DNA from: CAZAQV01 sp964487255
Lineage (GTDB): Bacteria > Myxococcota_A > Polyangia > Polyangiales > CAZAQV01
DNA: 64,000 bases
Direction of reading: 5' to 3'
Assembly: GCA_964487255.1 (NCBI GenBank)
Contig: CAZAQV010000002.1
Location: 186,001 to 250,000, forward strand
A program made the translations under genes and the position numbers. Positions 7,548 to 16,108 of this stretch are shown one piece after another. Position 1 is the stretch's first letter. Each line of letters begins with the position of its first letter. The notes under the pieces are model-generated. The model was not told the origin of the DNA and searched no databases. It saw nothing but the letters and a program-made list of their open reading frames with translations.

Positions 7548-8435
7548 ATGCAACCTTGGCTCCAGGCCGTGCGCCCGCTCGCGCAACTCAATCTGGCAAT
7601 ACCGGTTCTGTTCGGCGAGGCCTTCGCCTTTTATGCAACGGGACGCTTGTGGCTGATGGGCGCGCTGTGGGCGCATGCCTTCGCCTTAAGTGCGCAGCCC
7701 GCGATATTGTTCGCCAACGATTTGGCCGATGAGGAGGCCGATGTGCTGTGCGAAAAGAGCACCTTGCTCGCAGGCGGCTCACGGGTGCTGGTTGACGGCA
7801 AGCTCTCACGTGCAGCACTCGTGCGCGGCATGTGGGTCGCGTGGTCGGCACACCTGTTTGTCGGTGGTCTTGCAGCCCTTTGGCTCGCACACTGGCTCCC
7901 CCTGGCGTGCGCGGCGCTGACACTTGCATTGACGCACGCGTACTCGTTTGCGCCACTTCGCCTATCGTACCGCGGCGTCGGAGGCATCGTGCAAGGACTC
8001 GGCACAGGCGTCGTGCTGCCCGTTGTCGGCTGTTGCCTGGGCGCACGTAACTTGCTTACGCCACCGTGGATGATTCTTCTGGCCACCTTCGTACTGAGCT
8101 GGGCGTCGAATTGGATCACGTCGATCCCCGATGCCGAACGCGACCGTCTGGCGCACAAGGCTTCGATGGCAGGGCGCTGGGGAGCACGACAGACTGCGGT
8201 GCTCAGTGGTGTTGTCGTGTTCGCGGTCTCACTCAGCGGTTTTAGTCCGCACGGGCGACTGGCGGCGAGCGGCATGCAACTCGTCACCTTCGGTTGTTGG
8301 CTCGCGCTGTTACCCGCAGCCTGGGTGATCTGGCACCAGCCACACCGCCAAGTGTTGATGAGCTGGCTACTGCTCGGCAGCGTTCAAGTGCTCTGGGTGG
8401 GCTGGTGCGCAGTGCTCGTCACTCAGGCTGGCTAA
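7548..8435 (+). CDS. UbiA-family prenyltransferase (MenA-like)
   Basis: An integral membrane aromatic prenyltransferase of 295 aa with about eight hydrophobic helices. The first Asp-rich motif is NDLADEEADVLC (about residue 57), which binds Mg-diphosphate; the second is in SIPDAERDRL (about residue 200). The pattern is closest to MenA-type 1,4-dihydroxy-2-naphthoate prenyltransferases, but substrate cannot be told from the sequence. ATG 7548 is preferred; a GTG at 7527 would add seven residues. The 3' end overlaps the convergent gene at 8419 by 17 bp. A second UbiA-family gene (9192-10136) lies on the opposite strand. Confidence 0.8.
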   Translation: MQPWLQAVRPLAQLNLAIPVLFGEAFAFYATGRLWLMGALWAHAFALSAQPAILFANDLADEEADVLCEKSTLLAGGSRVLVDGKLSRAALVRGMWVAWSAHLFVGGLAALWLAHWLPLACAALTLALTHAYSFAPLRLSYRGVGGIVQGLGTGVVLPVVGCCLGARNLLTPPWMILLATFVLSWASNWITSIPDAERDRLAHKASMAGRWGARQTAVLSGVVVFAVSLSGFSPHGRLAASGMQLVTFGCWLALLPAAWVIWHQPHRQVLMSWLLLGSVQVLWVGWCAVLVTQAG

Positions 8436-9195
8436 GGCCCATGCGCTGCGCCACCGCATCTCGCGTATCTGAGAACGTACGACCCGAACGCGGCGTATGC
8501 GACGGGTCCCAGGCTTGAACGGGGATCTGGCCGTCGAGCGCGAGCGCCTCGTGCAGCGCGCGTTCCGCTAAGACATCGCGTGAAAAACTGAACGGGTTGC
8601 GACGTGCACTCGTTTCGATCGGCGGGTACTTCTCGTCTTCGGCAGCGACAAGCAGGAGGAGCTGATGCCCGCGTTGTCGGCTATACTCAAGAAACTCGAC
8701 ATCAAAAGGCTGTACGCCCCGATGCAACGGGTCGCGTTCGACCCAGCGGGCCCAATCGAAGCCGTACAAAAAATCGTGCGCATAGCGGAAGCGAATGTTT
8801 CCGTGGATGCCGTAAAGTGACATCAACCCCACCATGCGTTGTCGTGCCTGGCAGAGATACTCGATCGGTCCAAGCTCAGAACTCATCGCACGCTGGACAA
8901 AGAAATGTGCTGGGTAGTCAAGATCCCAGAAGAGGTTTTCCGGAAAGTGGAGTGCGATCGCCTCGCTGGTCTCAAGCAAGAACCAGCCGACTTCAGCAAA
9001 CACCTCGGGTTGATCCAACACACTACCCGCATGCGTTTCGCATAGTCCGCGCGCCAATGCGCAAAGAGACGTCGCTCGTTCGCGCTCAGGACAGAGACTC
9101 TTGCGTTCGAGGCCCAGGCGCTCGTCGAGCATTCGGTCGACAGCCTCCAACTTTGCGAAAACGACTTGGCGACTGATGGAGGCGTGTTGACTCAT
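8419..9195 (-). CDS. conserved hypothetical protein
   Basis: A 258-aa soluble, helix-rich protein with no signal peptide. It has an aromatic- and His-rich centre (LHFPENLFWDLDYPAHFF, about residues 77-94) and a C-terminal RNPFSFSRDVLAE segment. The start is set by an ATGA overlap with the UbiA-family gene upstream, so the two are translationally coupled; the longer frame up to 9408 would lie inside that gene. No family was recognised. Coupling to a prenyltransferase suggests a role in the same lipid or quinone pathway, which is inference only. Confidence 0.65.
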   Translation of the reverse strand: MSQHASISRQVVFAKLEAVDRMLDERLGLERKSLCPERERATSLCALARGLCETHAGSVLDQPEVFAEVGWFLLETSEAIALHFPENLFWDLDYPAHFFVQRAMSSELGPIEYLCQARQRMVGLMSLYGIHGNIRFRYAHDFLYGFDWARWVERDPLHRGVQPFDVEFLEYSRQRGHQLLLLVAAEDEKYPPIETSARRNPFSFSRDVLAERALHEALALDGQIPVQAWDPSHTPRSGRTFSDTRDAVAQRMGLSQPE

Positions 9196-10136
9196 GATTG
9201 GATAACGGGACCGAAAAGCAGGGCAAGGCAATAGACCGCGATGCTGCGACCTAACGCAGAGCGTAATGCGTCCTTGTAAGTTGCCAAATTTGGAGCATCG
9301 TGTCGCGCAGCGCCTTCCGAGCGGCGCACGAGGAGCACGACGGCCATGAGCGCGACCACGCCGCCAAACGCGAGCGTCCATTGCATGGTGATGCCCAAGG
9401 TGAGCCATAGCGCTGCGGTCAATGCAACCAAGAGCTCGATGCTGCGTCTAGCCTTTCGGTTGCCAACCAGCACGACCCAGGTGCGCTTTCCGCCCAAGCG
9501 ATCGCTGTGTTCGTCGCCAAGACCACTGGCAATTGCGGCGGCGAGCGCCAACAAAAAGAACCCCAACAAAAAACCCCAACACCAAGGTTGCGCGAGGGCC
9601 GTTCGCAACGCCGCTGAAGAGAGCTGCGCGTGGAGTGCAAACACCGGCAAGACCAGGGCCACGCCCAGCGCTTCGAGCAGCTCGCCCCCTCCCCGATCGT
9701 TAATGCGAAACGGCGGCAGGCTGTACACCGAGAAGAGCGCGGTCCCAAACACGCCGAGCAGCGTTACCGACCACTGCTCACGCAACCCACCAGCCCAGAC
9801 GGCTGAGGCAAGTGAGAGTGTAAGCGAAAGCAGGCCGAAGCGAAGCACCGTGGCGGCGGGTAACACACCATCGGCGATGGTTTTAGGACTGCTTTGGGGC
9901 AGGACACGTCGCCGCAAGGCATCGACGTCCTGGTCGGCCCAGTCGTTGATGAAGAGGATAAAGAGAACGCCAAAAAAAGCGTAGCCGAACGAGGCGATCG
10001 TCGGGAGCAGGTCGAGCCTGCCGCGCACGACGAACGCCATGGCAATTCCGACCACCCACGGAAGAACGATCTTGGGCCAAGCGTGCGGCTTGGCCGCTAT
10101 CAAGAGGCGCTCAGCGAATGAACGATTCGCAAGCAA
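9192..10136 (-). CDS. UbiA-family prenyltransferase
   Basis: A 314-aa membrane protein with eight to nine hydrophobic helices. The first Asp-rich motif is NDWADQDVDALRRR (about residue 64) and the second is GLGDEHSDRLGGKRT (about residue 207); both are hallmarks of UbiA enzymes that prenylate aromatic or quinone precursors. The only start that keeps the full N-terminal amphipathic helix is a TTG at 10136, which overlaps the end of the vWA lipoprotein gene by 26 bp. It overlaps the next gene by 4 bp. It is a distant paralogue of the enzyme at 7548-8435. Substrate unknown. Confidence 0.8.
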   Translation of the reverse strand: MLANRSFAERLLIAAKPHAWPKIVLPWVVGIAMAFVVRGRLDLLPTIASFGYAFFGVLFILFINDWADQDVDALRRRVLPQSSPKTIADGVLPAATVLRFGLLSLTLSLASAVWAGGLREQWSVTLLGVFGTALFSVYSLPPFRINDRGGGELLEALGVALVLPVFALHAQLSSAALRTALAQPWCWGFLLGFFLLALAAAIASGLGDEHSDRLGGKRTWVVLVGNRKARRSIELLVALTAALWLTLGITMQWTLAFGGVVALMAVVLLVRRSEGAARHDAPNLATYKDALRSALGRSIAVYCLALLFGPVIQS

Positions 10137-11136
10137 AGTTAAAGTTGTTCATCGCGTCGGTGAGCGCACCGCTCAAGTCATCCTGACAAATCGACGAAAA
10201 CACCGCGTTCTCGCCCGCTTGATCGACAAACGAAGCAAGTCGCTCCGCCGGCTGGCTGTCGGGGTGGAGCTTGCCCTCACAGGTATTGTCATCGGGGTGC
10301 CAGCCGATAACGGACACGGCCCAACGCGAACGGTCACTCTTAAAGGCATCGAGCTGACCCATGATGTCGGAAGGCGAGACAAGGTCAGCCTCGTTACCGC
10401 ACAAGAACTGGAGCGGGTCGCCGAGAGTGTCTGCTTGACTCGAGTCGAGCATGATCTCCCGCTCCTTGCGTGAGCAGTCGTTCTCGTCGGTCAGGATGAC
10501 CACGGCGAGCAATGCATCTTCCCGGAAGAAGTCTTGGTTCGCAGCTTCGCTTGTCGCCAGCAGCGTGGCCTGAATAGGCATCTCCAAACCCGACCCCATG
10601 GTACCCACCGAAGCGAGGCACGAAAATGACTCTTGAACGTTCGCAACGTCGCGCGTGACGTAAGGATGCTCAAGCCCGCAACCGTCTCTGAGCTTGCCGT
10701 CAAGCCCCTGGAAGGCATCGAGGGGCAAGGGCACGCCTAACCCCGCATCAACCGAAAGACTGTAGGTCACGCTCGTCGTGGTGACACCTACGCGATAGTC
10801 GAGTTCCGTCCCTTGCGAGCTCTCAAAGTCGCTCAACACCTGCATAAAACGCGGAAAGTTCTTCTTGAGGCTCTGTTGCGCGGGTTCCATCGAACCGGAG
10901 TTGTCGATGACGAAGAGGATGTCCATCTTCTCGCAGATCCCACTCGAAGGGGTCTGCGGGTTGCCGTCCGGATCTTCAAAATTGATGTCGTTGGGATCGA
11001 GCTTCTGAGGTCCGCCTTCGGTCATTGGATCACCGTCGACGCTGCTCCCCGGTCCACGGCGCTCGCTGCTACCGCAAGCCGCCACGACCGCGAGGCCAGC
11101 CACCATCACCCAATTGAACCAAGTCATCGTTCGCAT
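10111..11136 (-). CDS. vWA-domain lipoprotein
   Basis: Start at 11136 gives the lipoprotein signal MRTMTWFNWVMVAGLAVVAAC (341 aa); the frame extends upstream without a second signal. After an acidic linker a von Willebrand factor A domain spans about residues 70-335. The MIDAS metal site is complete: DNSGSMEP (DxSxS, about residue 80), a Thr in the TMGSGLE region, and the Asp of ILTDENDCS. It therefore probably binds a divalent metal and a protein ligand at the outer face of a membrane. Several Cys pairs suggest oxidised export. It heads a coupled set with the UbiA-family gene and the hypothetical gene 8419-9195. Confidence 0.85.
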   Translation of the reverse strand: MRTMTWFNWVMVAGLAVVAACGSSERRGPGSSVDGDPMTEGGPQKLDPNDINFEDPDGNPQTPSSGICEKMDILFVIDNSGSMEPAQQSLKKNFPRFMQVLSDFESSQGTELDYRVGVTTTSVTYSLSVDAGLGVPLPLDAFQGLDGKLRDGCGLEHPYVTRDVANVQESFSCLASVGTMGSGLEMPIQATLLATSEAANQDFFREDALLAVVILTDENDCSRKEREIMLDSSQADTLGDPLQFLCGNEADLVSPSDIMGQLDAFKSDRSRWAVSVIGWHPDDNTCEGKLHPDSQPAERLASFVDQAGENAVFSSICQDDLSGALTDAMNNFNFACESFIR

Positions 11137-11358
11137 CTGCCCACCTTTTTCCCCGGTCACCTCCACTACAGCGACCGCCTTCCCGAGTGCCTTCATACGA
11201 ACACCCGTCATTGTGCGATATGCACATTTATTGCGCACCTTAGCGCAAGTACCCCCACACCAGCAACTCCCACGGGCCATTTTTCGCCCGATTCTAAGGA
11301 TCTGACGCCGATCCAGTGTATCTTTAAGCTAGTGGAGAAAGAGCAAAAGGAGGAAAGC

Positions 11359-13485
11359 ATGGGTCTTGGTGACACCGGAGAGCGCTCTCGGGCGCGCGTC
11401 CGGACCGAAACGCCCGCAGGGGACACCTCTCCAGCCATCGTCCCCCCACCCGGCAGCAACCCTGAAGACGAATTCGCAGACCTGCTGATCGACGACATCG
11501 ACGCCCCCACTGCCGTCAATTCCGACCCCGGGCCACAACACATCGTCTCATCACTTGAAGACACCCAGTCGCACAGCGACGCCGACGGCTGGGACCCGCC
11601 CACCATCGTGATGGCCAACGGCCAGGCCAGAGACGCGACCGAAGACATCACGGAAAGCAAACAGACGAAGGGACTCATCAACCCGAACGCATCGCTTGAG
11701 CGCTCGAGGAACGCGGTAAGTCCGCCACGTTTAAAGCTCAAGTCCCTCGGGCGCTACGGTCGATACGAAATCCTTGGACAGCTCGCGGTAGGCGGGATGG
11801 CGGAGATTTACCTCGCGCGAGAAACATCCAGCGATGGCAATGTCACGCGCTTGCTGGTGATCAAACGAATTCGTGAACAGTCGGGTACAGACGACGAGTT
11901 CGTCTCCATGTTCATCAACGAGGCCCGCTTGGCGATGTACCTTCGCCACCCCAACATTTGCTATCTGTACGAATACGGGCGCGTCGGCGACGACCATTTT
12001 CTGGCCATCGAATACATCGACGGCCAAACGTTTCGGAAGTTGCTCGGACGGGCCGCGTCGACTCGAAGGCCCGTGCCCCAAAACATCACTATCAAGATCG
12101 TCTCGCACATTGCCGGTGCGCTGCACCACGCCCACCGCGCAACCGATCACCACAATAACCCTCTCAAAATCGTCCATCGTGACGTTTCGCCGCACAACAT
12201 CATGCTCGGCTACGACGGTGTGGTGAAGCTGCTGGACTTCGGCGTGGCAAAAGCGGCGACACAGACGACGCTCACACGAGCCGGAATCGTCCGCGGAAAG
12301 TTCGCGTATATGTCGCCCCAGCAATGCCTCGGCGATCGACTCGACGGACGATCGGACTTGTTCTCACTGGGTACTGTGCTGTTTGAGGGGCTCACGGGTC
12401 GACGCCTGTTCCGTCGCGAAAACCAGTTCGACACCATGCGTACAATCGTTGAGGAGCCGATTCCCTCGATTCGCAGCATCGACCCCACGATCCCGATCGA
12501 GCTCGAGAGAATCGTCGACCGCGCGCTACAAAAGGACCCGGACAAGCGTTTTCAAACGGGCGCGGAGTTTCAACAAGCTCTCGAGGAGTATCTGGCGTCA
12601 AGCGGCGAGGTCGTGGGCGAAGACACCATCTCCGCATTCATGCACTCGATGTTTGCGAGTGAGGTGAAGCAGGGGCCTGACCTCTCTGACGACTTTGAAC
12701 TCGCGGCCGAGCTCACGGGCTCGGACAACGAATCACCAAAGGGCGTTCGCGGTTGGGTGTGGGTCGTCTTGGCGCTCGCACTCGCGGGCGGAGCACTCTA
12801 TTACGGACGCGACTTCCTACTCTTTGGCAGCTCTGGCAACCTCCATGCCGGAACGTTGGCGATCTATGCCGCGCCGGGTGCCGAGGTTTTCGTCGACAAC
12901 CAGTCGTATGGTGAGGGCGAAATCACCGTTGAAAACCTCAAGCCGGGCAAGCACTCACTTCGCGTTGTCAAAGACGGTTACCGTCCTTGGGTCGGCGAAG
13001 TTGAAATCACTGCAAACGACATCGCGAGCATCCAACCACCGCTGGTGCGTGAGGCCCCCAAAGCCACGATCCGCGTGCTCGCTCCAGATGGTGCCTGGGT
13101 GGTCATCAACGGACACCGCATCTCCGAAGGCGGCGAGGTCTCACGCGAACTCAAGCCGGGTCGCTATCGTATTACCGTCGGAAAGGACGGTTTCCGCACC
13201 TGGCGCGAAGAAAAAGTCCTCGAGCTGCAGGGGAACCTGGAGCTGAAGCCGAAACTCGAACCGGCCACTGACGCCGACTACGGACAGCTGTCGATCAATG
13301 CGAACGTGGCGGGCACCGAGATTTGGTCGAACGGCAAGCAAATCGGTGTGGTGCCGCTTCGCTCCGAACGGATGCTCGCCGGTGAGGTGTACTTGCAGCT
13401 CAAGACACCCGACGGTGAAGTGCACGATCGAAAGATCAAAGTCCCGGGCAACAACAAGCGTGCCACGCACTTCTTCAAGCTCTAG
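11359..13485 (+). CDS. membrane Ser/Thr protein kinase with PEGA repeats
   Basis: A strong Shine-Dalgarno (AAGGAGG, 11347-11353) 5 nt before ATG 11359 fixes the start (708 aa), although the frame opens earlier at 10813. Residues 1-125 are a disordered cytoplasmic tail. The Hanks-type kinase domain covers about 130-400: glycine loop LGQLAVGGMAEIY, Lys in LLVIKRI, catalytic loop HRDVSPHN, DFGVAKA, and YMSPQQC in place of the usual SPE. One membrane helix (VWVVLALALAGGALYYG, near 475) leads to PEGA-type repeats outside the membrane, including VDNQSYGEGEITV and NGHRISEGGEV, with a third degenerate one at the end. It probably senses an envelope signal and phosphorylates cytoplasmic targets. It is divergent from the vWA gene across a 220-bp intergenic region. 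Confidence 0.9.
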   Translation: MGLGDTGERSRARVRTETPAGDTSPAIVPPPGSNPEDEFADLLIDDIDAPTAVNSDPGPQHIVSSLEDTQSHSDADGWDPPTIVMANGQARDATEDITESKQTKGLINPNASLERSRNAVSPPRLKLKSLGRYGRYEILGQLAVGGMAEIYLARETSSDGNVTRLLVIKRIREQSGTDDEFVSMFINEARLAMYLRHPNICYLYEYGRVGDDHFLAIEYIDGQTFRKLLGRAASTRRPVPQNITIKIVSHIAGALHHAHRATDHHNNPLKIVHRDVSPHNIMLGYDGVVKLLDFGVAKAATQTTLTRAGIVRGKFAYMSPQQCLGDRLDGRSDLFSLGTVLFEGLTGRRLFRRENQFDTMRTIVEEPIPSIRSIDPTIPIELERIVDRALQKDPDKRFQTGAEFQQALEEYLASSGEVVGEDTISAFMHSMFASEVKQGPDLSDDFELAAELTGSDNESPKGVRGWVWVVLALALAGGALYYGRDFLLFGSSGNLHAGTLAIYAAPGAEVFVDNQSYGEGEITVENLKPGKHSLRVVKDGYRPWVGEVEITANDIASIQPPLVREAPKATIRVLAPDGAWVVINGHRISEGGEVSRELKPGRYRITVGKDGFRTWREEKVLELQGNLELKPKLEPATDADYGQLSINANVAGTEIWSNGKQIGVVPLRSERMLAGEVYLQLKTPDGEVHDRKIKVPGNNKRATHFFKL

Positions 13486-13491
13486 GCCGAC

Positions 13492-15010
13492 CTAAGGTTG
13501 TTGCAACAACTTCCGGGCCTGCGCTGCGCGAAAGCCGTCAGGCGCAAGCTTGAGGTAGGTCTCAAGCGCGATGCGAAACTTCTGCTCCTCACCAAGGCTG
13601 CGATGGAGTAGGCCGCTCTCGAAAAGCGCATGTCGCTCCCAGGCTGTGCCTCGGCCAGCACGACGCGCACGGCGATACCCTTCGAGCGCGCGACGCGCGA
13701 GGCCCTGTTTGCGCCAAGTCTCGGCCACCATGGTCCATGCTGCGCCCAGGTGCTCGGCAGAACGAACCTGGCGAACAAAGCGATAAAGCAGGTGACGTTT
13801 TCGCTCAGGAGACGGGAGCGTGGCGATGCGATCGAGCGTGGAAGCAGGGTCTTTGCGGACCTCGATACCAAAGGCTTCGTCTTTGGCTTGTTCGAGCTCT
13901 TCGAGCGACAGCGGCTGGTCGAGGCCTTCGCCACCGGGCACCTCGAGCACAAAGTCGTCCACTTGTGTAGGCGCATCGCCCGCTTGTGCAGGTGCCTCGC
14001 CCGCTTGTGCAGGTGCCTCGCCCGCTTGTGCAGGTGCCTCGCCCGCTTGTGNNNNNNNNNNNNNNNNNNNNNNNNNNNNNNNNNNNNNNNNNNNNNNNNN
14101 NNNNNNNNNNNNNNNNNNNNNNNNNNNNNNNNNNNNNNNNNNNNNNNNNNNCAGCAGGCGTCTGCGGTGCGCGTGCGCGGCCAACGCGTCGCTTCGGCGC
14201 GATGTGCGCCTCCTCTGCAAGACGCGCCTCCTCTGCAAGATGCGCCTCCTCTGCAACGTTCTCGTCGCCGCCACCCTGCGCTTCAACCGCCAGCTTCGAG
14301 GTGGGGAGCGGAGGGTTCTCGAGCGCGGACGACGAGCCGAGCTCGGCGAAGCGCTCGCCGCGCACGGTCGCGCTTTGTCCCGCACGCAAGAGTCTTGCTT
14401 GCTCGCCCGAACGCGGTGTCACACGAACGACACCTTCGAACACGTGAACCTCGGTCTGTGCCCCATCGGCACGCACTGAAAAACGGGTGCCGACGACATC
14501 GACAAGCGCCGACTCGGTCTCGATGGAGAGCCTCTGCTGTGCGGACTTGTCTGGGTGGTACGCGACGACGACCTCACCTCGCGCCAGCCGTTGGACGATT
14601 CGCGCATCGCTGACGACTCGCGAGACAAGCCGCGAGCGAGGCTTGACGTCGATGGTCGAGTCGCCGAAACGCAAGGTCGCTGCTTGCTCAAAGGTCTCGA
14701 GGACCTCGCCCTGACCGAACCAGCCCTCTTCGTGCAAGCCGCTAGGGCTGCCTGAGACTTCCATTCCCGTCAATGCCTGCGGGGCTGAACGCCAAACCAC
14801 AAAAGCGACCAGCGCAGCAGCGGCGGCGAGCGCAACCCCCAGTGCCGGCCGAAGGGGAACCGTGCGCGACCGTGATGTCGTCGCCACGTCACGGTGACGA
14901 ACGGCATATACAAAACGTGCATGCATGCGTTCGCGTCGCGCATCGTTGAGCGAGAGGGGCTTTTGACGTGCGCGCTCAACCCAGCCCAAACCTGGCTTCT
15001 CACTATTCAT
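13492..15010 (-). CDS. FecR-domain protein with TPR-like C terminus, interrupted by assembly gap
   Basis: Two ORF pieces flank the 100-N gap and belong to one gene. The 5' part (15010 down to 14152) has a cytoplasmic N terminus, one membrane helix (LGVALAAAAALVAFVVW, about 53-72) and a FecR domain (about 95-210, e.g. VVGTRFSVRADGAQ and RAGQSATVRGE), followed by repeats of the form EEAxLA. The 3' part (14051 down to 13492) has QAGEAPA heptads and then a helical TPR-like region (residues HALFESGLLHRSLGEEQKF and similar). FecR proteins are usually anti-sigma regulators. It overlaps the ECF sigma gene upstream by 4 bp (ATGA), which supports that role here. The two halves are in different frames across 100 Ns, so the real gap length must be a multiple of three and not 100. 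Confidence 0.75.
13981..14051. repeat. 21-bp tandem repeat at gap edge
   Basis: Three full copies and one partial copy of CGCTTGTGCAGGTGCCTCGCC run directly into the N gap, with a diverged copy just before at 13960-13980. On the coding (minus) strand they encode QAGEAPA heptads. The assembly probably broke because the array is longer than the reads. Confidence 0.85.
14052..14151. other. assembly gap of 100 N
   Basis: Exactly 100 Ns, a conventional scaffolding placeholder. It interrupts the FecR/TPR gene inside a repeat array. The reading frames on the two sides require a missing length divisible by three. Confidence 0.98.
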
Positions 15011-15741
15011 GCGTCCTCCGCATCGTTGGCTGGAGATGGCGCGGGGCTATGGTGCAGCTTCTTGCGCGCAGCTTGCAGACGCGCATGCAAAGTGGAAAGG
15101 CCTGTGTTCAACATTTCGGAGGCCTCCTTTAAGGTATATTGTTCGATCTCGACCAACACGAAAACGGCGCGTTGGTCGAGGTTAAGTTTAGAAAGTTGGC
15201 GCTGGGCTTCCGTCTTGGCTTCGAGTCGTGCGAACGGATCGGGGGGTGCATCGGCGAACACCCCAACCCAATCGCGGACACGACGCCAGCGCGCACGTCG
15301 CTCCGACGCCCGAACCGCGTCAATGCTCTTGCGAATGGCGATGCCGACAAGCCAAGTTGAAAGACGCGAGCGACCTTCGAAACGCTCAGCTTGGTCAAGC
15401 GCGGTGATGAACACGGCTTGCACGACGTCGTCGACATCGGGGTGACCCGAGCCGAGCACGCGTGCGACCGCACGAAAAACGGCGTCGACATGTTCGGTGA
15501 ACAGAAAGGACGCCGCGGCGTCGTCGCCGCCGGCTGCGCCGACGAGCAAGTCTCGCTCACGGAAGGTGCGCGCGGGACCACTGTGAATGCGGCGCCTCGG
15601 GTCGGTCGCGTCGGCACGGGCGTGAATGGGTACGAGCCTGGGCATCGGTTCTTGCTCGGCCGCTTCGGGTCGCACGGACTCTGGGCCGGTCGCGGGCATC
15701 TCTTCAGTGGGTCGATCTGGACTGTCCGCTTTTCCAATCAT
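15007..15741 (-). CDS. ECF-type RNA polymerase sigma factor
   Basis: A sigma-70 family protein. Region 2 lies at about residues 75-150 (FTEHVDAVFRAVARV, DVDDVVQAVFITAL, RSRLSTWLVGIAIR). Region 4 lies near the C terminus (LNLDQRAVFVLVEI, YTLKEASEMLNTGLSTLHAR). The first 60 residues are a low-complexity Pro/Glu extension. The start is uncertain: ATG 15741 has AGGAGGG immediately before it, too close for normal spacing, while ATG 15762 has only a weak site. The stop overlaps the ATG of the FecR-domain gene by 4 bp, so sigma factor and presumed anti-sigma regulator are coupled. The 24-bp repeat with a TTGTGGACAGTCCACAA palindrome lies about 50 bp upstream. Confidence 0.9.
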   Translation of the reverse strand: MIGKADSPDRPTEEMPATGPESVRPEAAEQEPMPRLVPIHARADATDPRRRIHSGPARTFRERDLLVGAAGGDDAAASFLFTEHVDAVFRAVARVLGSGHPDVDDVVQAVFITALDQAERFEGRSRLSTWLVGIAIRKSIDAVRASERRARWRRVRDWVGVFADAPPDPFARLEAKTEAQRQLSKLNLDQRAVFVLVEIEQYTLKEASEMLNTGLSTLHARLQAARKKLHHSPAPSPANDAEDA

Positions 15742-15789
15742 CCCTCCTTTTCTGTAGCACATGTGAGTTATCTCATCATTCCTTCGCAG

Positions 15790-15813
15790 TTGTGGACAGT
15801 CCACAATTGAGAT
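15790..15813. repeat. 24-bp repeat with perfect palindrome
   Basis: TTGTGGACAGTCCACAA (15790-15806) is a perfect inverted repeat with 8-bp arms around one base. With the following TTGAGAT it recurs with one mismatch on the opposite strand at 25528-25551. Here it lies upstream of the sigma-factor gene and could be an operator; at the other site it lies just after a gene end. Confidence 0.6.
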
Positions 15814-15822
15814 GCCGACTTC

Positions 15823-15920
15823 CCGCGATGAGCGGTGTTTCAAGGAACCGATTGTGCTATCTGCACAATCGCTGTTAGGCAGAAACCCTAGCGAAGAGCC
15901 ATAAATGAAGAGCCATAAAT
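15823..15920 (+). repeat. dispersed hairpin repeat, copy A
   Basis: The unit begins CCGCGATGAGCG, continues to a hairpin CGATTGTGC-TATCT-GCACAATCG (15849-15871, 9-bp arms), then GCTG, and ends in GCGAAGAGCCATAAAT, whose last 14 bases are repeated once more (15907-15920). The same order of blocks occurs at 50444-50523 and 50534-50613, with diverged versions at 15970-16050 and on the minus strand at 28621-28688. It lies in a non-coding stretch of about 350 bp between the sigma gene and tRNA-Ser. Confidence 0.75.
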
Positions 15921-15924
15921 AGAG

Positions 15925-15945
15925 CCGGAGGAGTGGCCGAGTGGT
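15925..15945 (+). pseudogene. 5' fragment of tRNA-Ser
   Basis: A 21-bp stretch is identical to 16107-16127, which covers two bases of leader and the first 19 bases of the intact tRNA-Ser gene (acceptor strand and part of the D arm). It then diverges (GGCTGTTTCC). No complete tRNA can be folded from it. It appears to be a partial duplication. Confidence 0.7.
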
Positions 15946-15969
15946 GGCTGTTTCCGACTCTTCGACGCT

Positions 15970-16050
15970 GTGATGAGACCAGTGAGACCGAAAACCGACG
16001 TGCTATCCGCACAGCGAGTTCGAATCGAGCAAGAGGCGAAGAACCATAAA
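15970..16050 (+). repeat. dispersed hairpin repeat, diverged copy C
   Basis: Block order matches copy A: GTGATGAG, then CCGACGTGCTATCCGCAC (short 4-bp arms GTGC/GCAC around TATCC at 16000-16012), then GCGAAGAACCATAAA. The hairpin stem is decayed. It sits between the tRNA-Ser fragment and the intact tRNA-Ser gene. Confidence 0.55.
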
Positions 16051-16062
16051 CAGAGCATCGCG

Positions 16063-16090
16063 TTCGACCACGCGGCCAACAGGATATATA
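16063..16090 (+). promoter_or_regulatory. possible tRNA-Ser promoter
   Basis: TATATA at 16085-16090 is preceded 16 bp upstream by TTCGAC (weak -35). A start near 16097 would give a short leader before the tRNA at 16109. Weak match, proposed by position. Confidence 0.35.
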
Positions 16091-16108
16091 AGGGCTCTCC
16101 CGAATGCC

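Noticed and set aside
10111..10136. Shorter UbiA-family start avoiding overlap with the vWA gene
   Set aside because: The next start codons cut into the first amphipathic helix and membrane segment; the 26-bp overlap with TTG is more likely.
10813..11358. N-terminal extension of the PEGA kinase
   Set aside because: The strong ribosome binding site at 11347-11353 before ATG 11359 and lack of motifs upstream favour the shorter protein; the extension also overlaps the vWA lipoprotein gene.
14052..14151. Low-complexity biological sequence
   Set aside because: Exactly 100 N is a scaffold placeholder.
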